The position numbers and the translations under genes were made by a program. Below, piece by piece: positions 53,363 to 61,704 of a DNA stretch of 64,000 nucleotides. The notes below the pieces were generated by a model. That model was not told where the DNA came from. It did no database searches and saw only the letters and a list, made by a program, of their open reading frames with translations. How positions within the stretch are numbered: the stretch's first letter is position 1; the number at the start of each line of letters is the position of its first letter. This stretch comes from Paenibacillus piscarius (GTDB lineage Bacteria > Bacillota > Bacilli > Paenibacillales > Paenibacillaceae), in the NCBI RefSeq assembly GCF_022234545.1, contig NZ_JAIEUI010000012.1:153186-217185 (forward strand), written 5' to 3'.

Positions 53363-54103
53363 TTGCACAAGCTGTTTCTGGTGGAGGATGAAGCCCTGAT
53401 CCGTTCGGGCCTTAAGCATTTGATTGAGAAGGTTATCGGCGGCTATCAGGTGGTAGGGGAGGCTGAGAACGGAAGACTTGCGCTGGAGGCGCTCAAGAGC
53501 GTGAAGCCTGATGTTCTGATTACCGATATCCGGATGAATGAAATGAACGGTCTGGAGATGATCAGACGGATTCGTGACCAGTACCCCGACATGTACATCC
53601 TGATCTTAAGCGGGTTCGCCGACTTTGAATATGCGAAGCAGGCAATTAAATACGGGATCAGCGATTATCTGCTGAAGCCGGTGGACCGCACGGAGCTGGC
53701 TCAGGCTCTGGGGGAGTTCAAGCGCAAGCACGGAACCGGGAGCGGGCTGACGGGCCAGCCGGAGGAAGGTGAAGCAGAGCAAAAAGGCAGACAGCTGATC
53801 CGTAAAGTGAAGGAGCTGGTCGCACTGCGGCTGGATCAGGAAATATCGCTTCAATATATGGCTGAGCAGGTGCATCTGAATCACCAGTACCTGTCGGTGC
53901 TGTTCAAGTCAGAGACCGGCCAGAACTTCACGGATTACGTCTTGCAGTGCCGGATGAAGCGGGCTAAGCAGCTGCTGAAGGAGACCAATCTCAAAATCTA
54001 TGAGGTCGCCAAATTGTCAGGCTATCTAAGCTCCAAGCATTTCATGGCGGTATTCAAGGACCATACCGGCAGCACTCCCACGCAGTACAGGGAGCAGCTG
54101 TAA
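53363..54103 (+). CDS. Short YesN-type response regulator with AraC domain
   Basis: 246 residues: receiver domain with Asp55 in VLITDIRMN and a C-terminal AraC pair (ISLQYMAEQVHLNHQYLSVLFKSETGQNF; IYEVAKLSGYLSSKHFMAVFKDHTGSTPTQYR). It lacks the long middle region of its paralogues at 32410 and 44588. The TTG start lies 6 bases after GGAGGGG. No kinase gene is adjacent; the best partner is the YesM-type kinase at 59896, after the catabolic genes. It probably activates the operon that begins 38 bp downstream. Confidence 0.88.
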   Translation: MHKLFLVEDEALIRSGLKHLIEKVIGGYQVVGEAENGRLALEALKSVKPDVLITDIRMNEMNGLEMIRRIRDQYPDMYILILSGFADFEYAKQAIKYGISDYLLKPVDRTELAQALGEFKRKHGTGSGLTGQPEEGEAEQKGRQLIRKVKELVALRLDQEISLQYMAEQVHLNHQYLSVLFKSETGQNFTDYVLQCRMKRAKQLLKETNLKIYEVAKLSGYLSSKHFMAVFKDHTGSTPTQYREQL

Positions 54104-54117
54104 TGTAAACGTTAACT
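54104..54117 (+). promoter_or_regulatory. Probable CcpA cre site
   Basis: TGTAAACGTTAACT matches the 14-base cre consensus (TGWNANCGNTNWCA) except for the last base. It lies between the regulator stop and the FAD-oxidoreductase start, so CcpA could block entry into the catabolic genes when better carbon sources are present. Confidence 0.55.
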
Positions 54118-54141
54118 TATAGGAGAAGAGGAGGAACAATA

Positions 54142-55491
54142 ATGCGGAAATATGAAGTCGTTGTAGCAGGCGGGGGAGTCTCCGGCTCCATCGCGGCGAT
54201 TGCGGCAGCAAGGGCAGGGGCAAGAACGCTGATCATTGAGGCAGGGGGCTTCCTCGGCGGAACGCTGACCGCTGCGGGCGTGGGGCCGATGATGACTTTT
54301 CACGCGGGGGATAAGCAGGCTATCCAGGGGATCACCGATGAACTGATCCAGCGGCTCCGGGCGCTCGGCAAATCGCCGGGGCATATCCCGGATGCAACGA
54401 ACTACACCTATTCGGTGACACCGTTCGATGCGGAAGCGATGAAGTACGAGCTGGATCTGATGCTGCAGGAGAGCGGAGGCGAGGTGCTGTATCATACGAT
54501 GCTCGCCGGGGCAGAGGTATCAGGCAGACGAATCAAGTCACTTACCTTGTGTAACAAGGCTGGCCTTAGCATGATCTCGGCGGATGTGTTCATTGATGCT
54601 ACAGGGGATGGCGATTTGGCGGCCTGGTCCGGCATCCCGTTCACCAAAGGGCGTGAATCCGATGAGCAGTCGCAGCCGATGACGCTGAAGATGAAGATGA
54701 GAGGAGTGGACACGGAGAAAATAAAGGCCTACATCCGTGAGCACCGCGGGGAGTTTCCACGCATGAATCTGGATATTACGGTAATGGACTCGGCGGCCAG
54801 ATTATCGGTCATCGGCTTCGACAGGCAATTTGGAGAGGCGAAGGCGCGCGGCGAGATCAGCATTCCGAGAGAGGATGTACTGTTCTTCGAGACGAGCAAT
54901 CCCGGTGAGATTATCATGAATACCACGCGGATTCTCGGCAAGGACAGCACAGACCCGTGGAGCCTCAGCGAGGCTGAGATTGAGGGCCGCAAGCAGTGCC
55001 GCGAGCTGGAGATTTTTCTGAAAAAATATATTCCCGGATTTGAAGATTCCGTGGTTGTCTCCACAGGCCCGTCCATCGGCGTACGCGGCTCCCGCCAGAT
55101 CAAGGGCGTGTACACCCTGACTGCGCAGGATATATTGTCGGTGAAGCCCTTCGAGGATGTGATTGCCCATTCCGGCTATCCGATTGATATCCACAGCCCG
55201 GACGGTGAGGGAACGGCAACGGATCATCTGGAGTGGGGAGCGATGTACGGCATCCCTTACCGCTGTCTGATCACGAACGAGATTGACAATCTGATTGTGG
55301 TCGGCAGATGCCTGTCAGCCACGTTTGAAGCCCAGGCGGCTGTGCGGACAACACCGACAGTAGGCGCAATCGGGCAGGCGGGCGGTACGGCGGCAGCGCT
55401 GGCGGTCCGGGCAGGAGTTCCTGTCCAGCAGGTGGATGTTAAGAGCTTGCAGGAGACACTTACAGCGCACGGTGCTTATCTGGAAGTATAA
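54142..55491 (+). CDS. FAD-dependent oxidoreductase (FAD_oxidored family)
   Basis: 449-residue cytoplasmic flavoprotein. The FAD-binding GGGVSGSIAAIAAARAG lies at 9-25 followed by acidic LIIEAGG; FIDATGDGDLAAWSGIPF (about 150-170) is the second conserved motif of the PF12831 family; the end NLIVVGRCLSATFEAQAAVR closes the cofactor site. The substrate is unknown. AGGAGAAGAGGAGG lies before the ATG. First structural gene of the catabolic module; the next gene, a permease, follows 111 bp later. Confidence 0.85.
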   Translation: MRKYEVVVAGGGVSGSIAAIAAARAGARTLIIEAGGFLGGTLTAAGVGPMMTFHAGDKQAIQGITDELIQRLRALGKSPGHIPDATNYTYSVTPFDAEAMKYELDLMLQESGGEVLYHTMLAGAEVSGRRIKSLTLCNKAGLSMISADVFIDATGDGDLAAWSGIPFTKGRESDEQSQPMTLKMKMRGVDTEKIKAYIREHRGEFPRMNLDITVMDSAARLSVIGFDRQFGEAKARGEISIPREDVLFFETSNPGEIIMNTTRILGKDSTDPWSLSEAEIEGRKQCRELEIFLKKYIPGFEDSVVVSTGPSIGVRGSRQIKGVYTLTAQDILSVKPFEDVIAHSGYPIDIHSPDGEGTATDHLEWGAMYGIPYRCLITNEIDNLIVVGRCLSATFEAQAAVRTTPTVGAIGQAGGTAAALAVRAGVPVQQVDVKSLQETLTAHGAYLEV

Positions 55492-55602
55492 CGGGCGGCA
55501 CGATACCTGTAATATGTGCCTCTGTACCTCACCATCGTTCGATTAACTTGTGAATAATTCTTATAACAACGTATATTCAACAAAATATTAGGAGGAATTG
55601 GC

Positions 55603-56895
55603 TTGGAAACCGTGCAAATTATCGGGATTTTACTTGTATTCATTGTGTTTGTGGGTCTGATGATGACCCGCAAGCTGACCACGCTGCTCGCGCTGCCGAT
55701 GATGGCGATTCTGCTGGCCGCGATTGCAGGCATCCCGCTGCTGTCTGATAACCCTGACACCTTCACCATCACGAAGGGAGTGCTCGCCGGCGGGGCGATG
55801 AAGCTGTCCACGGCGATTGCCGGACTGATCTTCGGGGCCTGGTTCGGCCAGATTCTCAGCAAGGTCGGCATCACGAAGACGATTATCCGCAAAGCTGCTG
55901 AGCTGGCGGGTGATAAGCCGCTGGCGATCGCCATTATCTTTTTCCTCGCTGCCTCTGTCATCTTCTCCGCGGCCAACGGTCTGGGCATGGTCATTCTCGT
56001 CGGAACGATCGCGATTCCCATCATGCTGACAGCCGGGCTTAAGCCCTTCGTAAGCGGCCTGGTGGTGCTGCTGGCCAACGCGGTCGGGGTAGTGTTCAAT
56101 GTCTCTACGTGGGCGATTTATACCGATGTGCTTAAGGTGCCGACGAACACTATTGCTTCCTATTCCCTCGTCTGTGCAGTTCCGCTGATTGTCATCGCCT
56201 TAATTATGATTGTCTACTATACCCGCAAGGACGGTAAGGTCCGCCGTGCCTGGGCGATGCCGCTCAAACCGGAATTTCAGGCTCAGGACAGCAAAAATGT
56301 AAGAGCGGTTGCGCTGATCAGCCCGCTTGTTCCGGTGCTGCTGGTCTTTTTCCTGAAGGTGGATATTGTGTCTGCGGTCTTCATGGGGGCGCTTGTCACC
56401 CTGCTGCTGGCCACGCCGAAGCGTCCATTCCATGTGTTGTCGAGTGCGCTGGTGGAGGGGATTCAGGATGTAGCCGGTGCGCTCGGCCTGATGATCGGTA
56501 TCGGGATGCTGCTCAGTGCAGTTACTGCGCCGCAGGTGGCCGCGTTAATCCAGCCGCTGATCGAAGGCATCATTCCAACCAGCCCGCTGATGTATATTCT
56601 TGTCTTCACGCTGCTGTCTCCGCTGGCGATCTACCGTGGGCCGCTTAATGTATGGGGACTGGGCAGCGGAATCGCGGCGCTGATCGTGGCCGGAGGTATG
56701 GCACCTGTGGCGGCGATGCTGGCCCTGCGTATCGTGAGCAATCTGCAGGCGGTCAGCGATCCGACCAACTCGCACAATGTCTGGATCGCCGATTACACGA
56801 AGACGGATATTATTGAGACGCTGCGCAAGACGCTGCCGTGGATGTTCGTTGCGGTAATGATCTCGATGATTATTGCGGGGATGATCGCTTTTTAG
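55603..56895 (+). CDS. GntP/CitMHS-like ion-coupled permease
   Basis: 430-residue membrane protein with about 12 hydrophobic segments and two-fold internal similarity, belonging to the ion-transporter superfamily (gluconate:H+ or citrate-Me2+ symporter-like). The NALTN-like helix breaks appear as SAANGLGMVILVG and LANAVGVVFNVSTW; the C-terminal half has LSPLAIYRGPLNVWGLGSG and SDPTNSHNVW. It likely brings in the acidic or amide substrate of this locus. The start is TTG, 7 bases after AGGAGG. Confidence 0.8.
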   Translation: METVQIIGILLVFIVFVGLMMTRKLTTLLALPMMAILLAAIAGIPLLSDNPDTFTITKGVLAGGAMKLSTAIAGLIFGAWFGQILSKVGITKTIIRKAAELAGDKPLAIAIIFFLAASVIFSAANGLGMVILVGTIAIPIMLTAGLKPFVSGLVVLLANAVGVVFNVSTWAIYTDVLKVPTNTIASYSLVCAVPLIVIALIMIVYYTRKDGKVRRAWAMPLKPEFQAQDSKNVRAVALISPLVPVLLVFFLKVDIVSAVFMGALVTLLLATPKRPFHVLSSALVEGIQDVAGALGLMIGIGMLLSAVTAPQVAALIQPLIEGIIPTSPLMYILVFTLLSPLAIYRGPLNVWGLGSGIAALIVAGGMAPVAAMLALRIVSNLQAVSDPTNSHNVWIADYTKTDIIETLRKTLPWMFVAVMISMIIAGMIAF

Positions 56896-56947
56896 GCAGC
56901 GGCAAATGAGCCTGTAGACATAAGCTTCACGGAGAGGAGAACCTGCT

Positions 56948-59092
56948 ATGAGCAATAAACAAATCAGAATCGGCATCGATGTCGGAGGAACCTTCACGGA
57001 TGCCGTGGCGATTGACAATGAGACCTTTGAGGTGCTCTCCAAGGTCAAAATGCCCACCACCCACCACGATGAACGCGGAGTAGCCAGCGGGATTGTCCAG
57101 ATTATTCAGCGGATTATGAGCGAGAACGGCATCCTTCCCGGCGATATCAAGTTCATCGCCCACGGTACGACCCAGGCCACCAATGCCCTGCTCGAAGGGG
57201 ACGTTGCCCGTGTCGGCATCGTAGGGATGGGGACAGGAATGGATGCCCGCAGTGCCCGCTCGGAGACGAATGTGGCGGATATCGAATTGGCGGCGGGTAA
57301 ATACCTGACCACATACCACAAGTTCATTGACTCCAAAGAACTTACAGCAGCAGCGATAGACGAGGTAATTGATCAGTTGCTGGCCCAGGGGGCGGAGGTC
57401 ATCGTCGCCTCGGAGGCCTACAGCGTTGATGATCCGGCCAATGAGCTGAGAGTGATGGAGGCAGCGCGCAGCCGGGGAGTGTATGCTACCGGCGGACATG
57501 AGATCTCCCAGCTCTACGGGCTGAAGACCCGGACCCGCACAGCGGTCGTCAATGCGAGCCTGATTCCCAAAATGATGGAGACCGCCAACATGACCGAGCA
57601 GGCAGTTAAGGAGGCGGGGATTACCTCCCAGCTGATGATTATGCGCTGCGACGGCGGGGTCATGAGCATCGATGAGGTGCGCAAGCGCCCAATCCTGACC
57701 ATGCTGTCAGGGCTGGCGGCCGGAGTGGCCGGCGCCCTGATGTATGAGAAGATCTCGGACGGTATTTTCTTCGAGGTCGGAGGCACGAGTGTAGATATTT
57801 CCGTGATCAAGAACGGTAAAGTCATGATCGAGAATGCCCAGGTAGGCGGACACAAGACCTATTTGCGCTCACTGGATGTGCGGACCCTGGCGGTTGCCGG
57901 GGGCAGCATGATCCAGATCGGCGGAGGCAAGATTACGGATGTCGGCCCGCGCAGCGCGCACATCGCCGGTCTGGAATACGAATGCTTCACCGGCAAGGAG
58001 AATCTGGAGCAGCCGTCTATCGGCCTTGTCCGTCCGCGCGAAGGTGACCCCGATTATGTTACGGTCCGCAGCGCCGGAGGCCAGGAATATGCGCTGACCC
58101 TGGCGGGAGCGGCGAATCTGCTGAACCATGTGCCGGAGACGGATTATGCGCGCGGGAATATGGAGAGCACGCGGATCGCCTGGCAGGCGCTGGGGGCCCA
58201 TCTCGGGATGTCTGCGGAGGAGGCGGCCCGGGCCGCGATGGATATTGCTATCCGCAAGGTGATGGCGGTGGTGAACCAGATGATCAGCGATTATGAGCTG
58301 GACACGGGCTTCATTACACTGGTGGGCGGCGGTGGCAGCGGGGCTGTTCTGGTTCCGGCGATGGCGGAGAAGGAGGGCTTCAAGCATCAGATTGCGAACA
58401 ACGCGCCGTATATCTCCACGATTGGCGTCGGGATGGCGATGGTCCGCGAGCAGATCGAGAAGACGGTAGTGGGTGCCACCGAGCATGACATCAAGCTGAT
58501 CCGGGCCGAGATTATGGAGAAAATCGTCCAGTCCGGGGCGAACGAAGCCACCGTCGATGTCACGATCGAGATCGATTCCCAGCGGAATATTCTGCGCGCG
58601 ATTGCTACCGGCTCCACCGAGCTGCGCTCCAAGGATCTGGCCAGCCGCGAGGTGCCGGTGAATGAGCTGATGCTGACGGCAGCGGATGCGCTGGGCCAGC
58701 CGGCGGACAAGACGGAGCTGAAGGCCGCCTCCGGCAGATGGTATCTGTTCGAGTCCAGCGAGATCAGGAAGTCGCTGTTCGGGCTGGTGAAGAAGAAGCT
58801 GAGCCATGTCAGCGTGCTGGACCGCGAGGGAGTGGTGCGCTTCAAGAAGACGAATGCGTATCATCTGGCTTTTCAGAAGAAGAATATGACGGACCGGTTC
58901 GCCGCGTTCCTGGAGGAGAATACGATCTATTCGGACGCCAATGCGACGATCCCGAAGACGTTTGTCTTCTATAAGGAAAAAATGCTGGATCTGACCGGGA
59001 TGCAGACCAAGGAGCAGCTGTTCTCCATTCTTGAGGTGGAGACCCAGCTGCTTGAGGACAACAGCGAGCTGCTCGCTGTCGTCTACCAGTAG
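56948..59092 (+). CDS. Hydantoinase A / oxoprolinase-type ATP-grasp-like protein
   Basis: 714 residues. The HyuA/oxoprolinase A domain spans about 1-510: RIGIDVGGTFTDAVAID at the N-terminus (ASKHA-type ATP site), HGTTQATNALLEG, FEVGGTSVDISVI, VAGGSMIQIGGG and LVGGGGSGAVLVP. The remaining 200 residues are an extension I do not recognise. Family members open cyclic amides such as hydantoins or 5-oxoproline using ATP, usually with a HyuB partner, which is absent here. Acetone carboxylase beta subunits are relatives of similar length, but the other two subunits are missing, so I do not propose that role. Confidence 0.85.
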   Translation: MSNKQIRIGIDVGGTFTDAVAIDNETFEVLSKVKMPTTHHDERGVASGIVQIIQRIMSENGILPGDIKFIAHGTTQATNALLEGDVARVGIVGMGTGMDARSARSETNVADIELAAGKYLTTYHKFIDSKELTAAAIDEVIDQLLAQGAEVIVASEAYSVDDPANELRVMEAARSRGVYATGGHEISQLYGLKTRTRTAVVNASLIPKMMETANMTEQAVKEAGITSQLMIMRCDGGVMSIDEVRKRPILTMLSGLAAGVAGALMYEKISDGIFFEVGGTSVDISVIKNGKVMIENAQVGGHKTYLRSLDVRTLAVAGGSMIQIGGGKITDVGPRSAHIAGLEYECFTGKENLEQPSIGLVRPREGDPDYVTVRSAGGQEYALTLAGAANLLNHVPETDYARGNMESTRIAWQALGAHLGMSAEEAARAAMDIAIRKVMAVVNQMISDYELDTGFITLVGGGGSGAVLVPAMAEKEGFKHQIANNAPYISTIGVGMAMVREQIEKTVVGATEHDIKLIRAEIMEKIVQSGANEATVDVTIEIDSQRNILRAIATGSTELRSKDLASREVPVNELMLTAADALGQPADKTELKAASGRWYLFESSEIRKSLFGLVKKKLSHVSVLDREGVVRFKKTNAYHLAFQKKNMTDRFAAFLEENTIYSDANATIPKTFVFYKEKMLDLTGMQTKEQLFSILEVETQLLEDNSELLAVVYQ

Positions 59093-59104
59093 GAGGTGTA
59101 CAGG

Positions 59105-59776
59105 ATGATGAAGACAGCTGAACATACGCTGCCCGGAGACGATGTGCTGGGGTACGCCGAGCTGAAGAACGACCTGCTGTTTCACCGGATACCCCACAGC
59201 AAACGAAGATATTATGTGGAACAGCCGCTTGCGATCGGCAGGGAGCAGGCGCTGGCCTTCAAGGCCCGTTACGGCACCGATGTCGGGGCCATCTGCCGCG
59301 ACCGCGGCATCCGCATTGATCTGAATCCGCGGAAGGGCACCATCGGGCAGATCCGCTTCCGCGCCCAGATTGAGCTGTCCGCCAAGGAGCGTGTCATCAC
59401 GCTGTATCAGTCATCCATGGAGGAGCTGCGGCAATCTGCCGGTGCACTGCTTCCGGGCCGCTCCTTCAGCCTGAAGGAGGTCACAGACATTCATCTGGCC
59501 CATGAGCTGTTCCACGACCTGGAGTTCACGGAGCTGGGGTACACCAACAAGCGGCTGGAGGATATCAGCAGCCTCTCTCTGGGTCCGCTGCGCATCCGCG
59601 CCAGTGTGACCCGAACCTCGGAGATCGCCGCCCATGCCTTCAGCCGCTATCTGCTGGATCTGCCCTGCCTGCCGAATCTGCTGGATTATGCTTATATGAT
59701 TCACAGCGGTACGCTGAGCGCTGCTGATTTCTGGAGACAGACGGAGATATGGGCGGAAGAGCTGGAGCATAGCTGA
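59105..59776 (+). CDS. ImmA/IrrE-like metallopeptidase-domain protein
   Basis: 223 residues of unknown function. Zinc motif HELFH (133-137) and, about 40 residues later, EIAAHAFSRYLLDLP (Glu173), fit the HExxH ... E-x2-A-x2-F-x3-LL-x-P pattern of ImmA/IrrE peptidases. The N-terminal part has DVGAICRDRGIRIDLNPRKG, also similar in style to the IrrE N-domain. I chose ATG 59105 because AGGAGG sits 8 bases upstream; a GTG at 59096 overlaps that site. It starts 12 bp after the hydantoinase-like gene, so it is in the same operon. It could be a regulatory protease or a metal-dependent partner enzyme. Confidence 0.7.
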   Translation: MMKTAEHTLPGDDVLGYAELKNDLLFHRIPHSKRRYYVEQPLAIGREQALAFKARYGTDVGAICRDRGIRIDLNPRKGTIGQIRFRAQIELSAKERVITLYQSSMEELRQSAGALLPGRSFSLKEVTDIHLAHELFHDLEFTELGYTNKRLEDISSLSLGPLRIRASVTRTSEIAAHAFSRYLLDLPCLPNLLDYAYMIHSGTLSAADFWRQTEIWAEELEHS

Positions 59777-59832
59777 ACGGCAGGCGCTGAGCGGCTGCCC
59801 TTCCGCTGGTAAATACTCATGGCGAAGCGGCT

Positions 59833-59861
59833 CTGACTTCATCCGCAAATTATGCTATGTT
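59833..59861 (+). promoter_or_regulatory. Candidate promoter of the kinase-lipoprotein pair
   Basis: CTGACT, 17-base spacer, TATGTT, about 35 bases before the kinase start. It would make the sensor genes a separate transcription unit. Confidence 0.45.
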
Positions 59862-59895
59862 GGTGTAGGAACCAGAGTCAGGGAGGCTGCTTCGC

Positions 59896-61704
59896 ATGCT
59901 GTTCAGAAAAGGGTCGAATCCAAAATCACGTTATGTGCCGCTGCGCACCAAATTTATTGTGTTATTTTTTCTGCTGATCACGATACCGTTTCTGATCATC
60001 GGTACGATCAGCTACCGGAAATACACCGCCGGTGTCGAACGCAGCACGGTGGAGCTGTCCAATCAGGTGGTGAACCAGATTAATATTAATCTGGAGCGCT
60101 ATATTAAGGAGCTGGACCGCCTCACCCTTACGCCGCTGTACGATGAGGATATGATGCAGATTCTCCGTAAGCATAGGGGCGCAGGCCCGGCCGGCACTTA
60201 TCTGAGCACGGATGAGACGCTGAAGATGAACCTGTTCATCTCTTCGCTGGCTTTTGACCGGGGGGAGATTGAGAGCATTCTGGTGTTCACTAATGACGGC
60301 GGAATCTTCAGCAATCTGGACCAGAGTGTACGGAAGCGGTGGGACGTCAGCATGGCGGACTGGATGGAACCTGTAGAACGGGAGGACGGGGGGCTGACCA
60401 TCCTTCCGCCGCATACCGCTGCTTATTATACTGAGGGGAAGCAGGGAATGATCTCCGCAGCCAGGGTAATCCGTGAGCCGTATACGAATGCCAAGCTGGG
60501 AATTGTAAAAGTAGATCTGACGCCGCGGGGCTTCGGTTCGATTGTATCCACGCTGCGTTCCGGCGGAAGCGGCCTGCTCCAGATTACGGACAAGAATCAG
60601 GCGGTCCTGTACTCTGAAGCAGACAAGCTTCCCGATTTGCAGGAATCCTATATTACAGCTTCGGCGGAATCTTCGTATACGGGACTGAAGGTGACCTCGA
60701 TGATTCCGCGCACGCAGCTCCGCGAGGACGCCCGTGAGTTAACCAGCTCTACGCTGATAGTCTCCATTGTGGCCCTGGCGGCGGCGTATGCGGCGGCGAT
60801 CCTGCTGTCGAACCGTCTGATTAAGCCAATTGCCCATCTTCAGTCGAAGATGAGGCAGGTGAAGCGGGGGCTGTTCCTCGAACGGGCAACGGTGACCACC
60901 AGCGATGAAATCGGGCAGCTGACCGAAGGGTTCAATACGATGATCGGCGAGATCGACCGGCTGGTCAAAGAGGTGTATGAGACCCGGCTGAAGGAGCGGG
61001 AGGCCGAGCTGCTGGCGCTGCAGAGCCAGATTCATCCGCACTTTCTGTACAATACACTGGAGATGGTGAATATGCTGGCTCTTCAGGGCAATACCCGGGA
61101 GCTCTCCGGCGTGGTGACCAGTCTCGGCAAGCTGCTGCGTTACACGGTCGGCCACCGGGAGCAGATGGTGTATGTGCTGGATGAGGTGAGATTTGTGGAG
61201 GCTTACCTGCGCATTCAGGGCATGCGTCTGGGCGACAAGCTGCAGGCCGTGATTCATATCGATTCTTCCTTCGATTACTGTGTGGTTCCGAAGCTGATTC
61301 TGCAGCCGCTGATCGAGAATGTTATTGAACATGCCATGGGGCAGGAGCCGCTGCATCTTGTCCTGACCGCTTCTGTAGACGAAGAGGATCTGGTCCTGTC
61401 GGTCAAGGATGACGGGCTTGGCATCAGCGGCACACGGCTGCAGGAGCTTGAACAACAGCTGTATGGCAGTCATTCCCGGCCTGCTGCTGTGGATGCTGAC
61501 CAGCGGGGCTTTGGCCGGGTGGAAAAGGGGCTGGCGCTGCGCAATGTCCATCAGCGGCTCCGGCTGCTCTACGGGGAGCCTTACGGCCTGACACTGGATA
61601 ATACGGCAGAGCGCGGCGTAACGGTCTCGCTGCGGTTGCCGATGAACTGGGAAGCGATGAACGATGCCGGCCCCGCCGGGGGGCGGCAGGAGGAGGAAGA
61701 ATGA
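59896..61704 (+). CDS. YesM-type sensor histidine kinase (locus 3)
   Basis: 602-residue kinase: helix 1 near 18-38 (FIVLFFLLITIPFLIIGTI), extracellular dCACHE-type sensor, helix 2 about 285-310 (TLIVSIVALAAAYAAAILL), HAMP, core with IHPHFLYNTLEMVN (His about 382), DDGLGI and GLALRNVHQRL. AGGGAGG precedes the ATG. The last codon overlaps the start of a binding lipoprotein gene (ATGA), which suggests the lipoprotein presents a ligand to this kinase. Its likely regulator is encoded 6 kb upstream at 53363. Confidence 0.92.
   Translation: MLFRKGSNPKSRYVPLRTKFIVLFFLLITIPFLIIGTISYRKYTAGVERSTVELSNQVVNQININLERYIKELDRLTLTPLYDEDMMQILRKHRGAGPAGTYLSTDETLKMNLFISSLAFDRGEIESILVFTNDGGIFSNLDQSVRKRWDVSMADWMEPVEREDGGLTILPPHTAAYYTEGKQGMISAARVIREPYTNAKLGIVKVDLTPRGFGSIVSTLRSGGSGLLQITDKNQAVLYSEADKLPDLQESYITASAESSYTGLKVTSMIPRTQLREDARELTSSTLIVSIVALAAAYAAAILLSNRLIKPIAHLQSKMRQVKRGLFLERATVTTSDEIGQLTEGFNTMIGEIDRLVKEVYETRLKEREAELLALQSQIHPHFLYNTLEMVNMLALQGNTRELSGVVTSLGKLLRYTVGHREQMVYVLDEVRFVEAYLRIQGMRLGDKLQAVIHIDSSFDYCVVPKLILQPLIENVIEHAMGQEPLHLVLTASVDEEDLVLSVKDDGLGISGTRLQELEQQLYGSHSRPAAVDADQRGFGRVEKGLALRNVHQRLRLLYGEPYGLTLDNTAERGVTVSLRLPMNWEAMNDAGPAGGRQEEEE

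Noticed and set aside
56948..59092. Acetone carboxylase beta subunit, which would tie this gene to the acetone operon at 13.6 kb
   Set aside because: Relatives are of similar length, but the alpha and gamma subunits are absent and the neighbours do not fit; the HyuA superfamily is broad.
57869..59197. A 442-codon minus-strand frame opposite the hydantoinase-like gene
   Set aside because: Shadow of the HyuA-like coding sequence; rich in Arg, Gln, Leu and His as expected for antisense of this codon usage.
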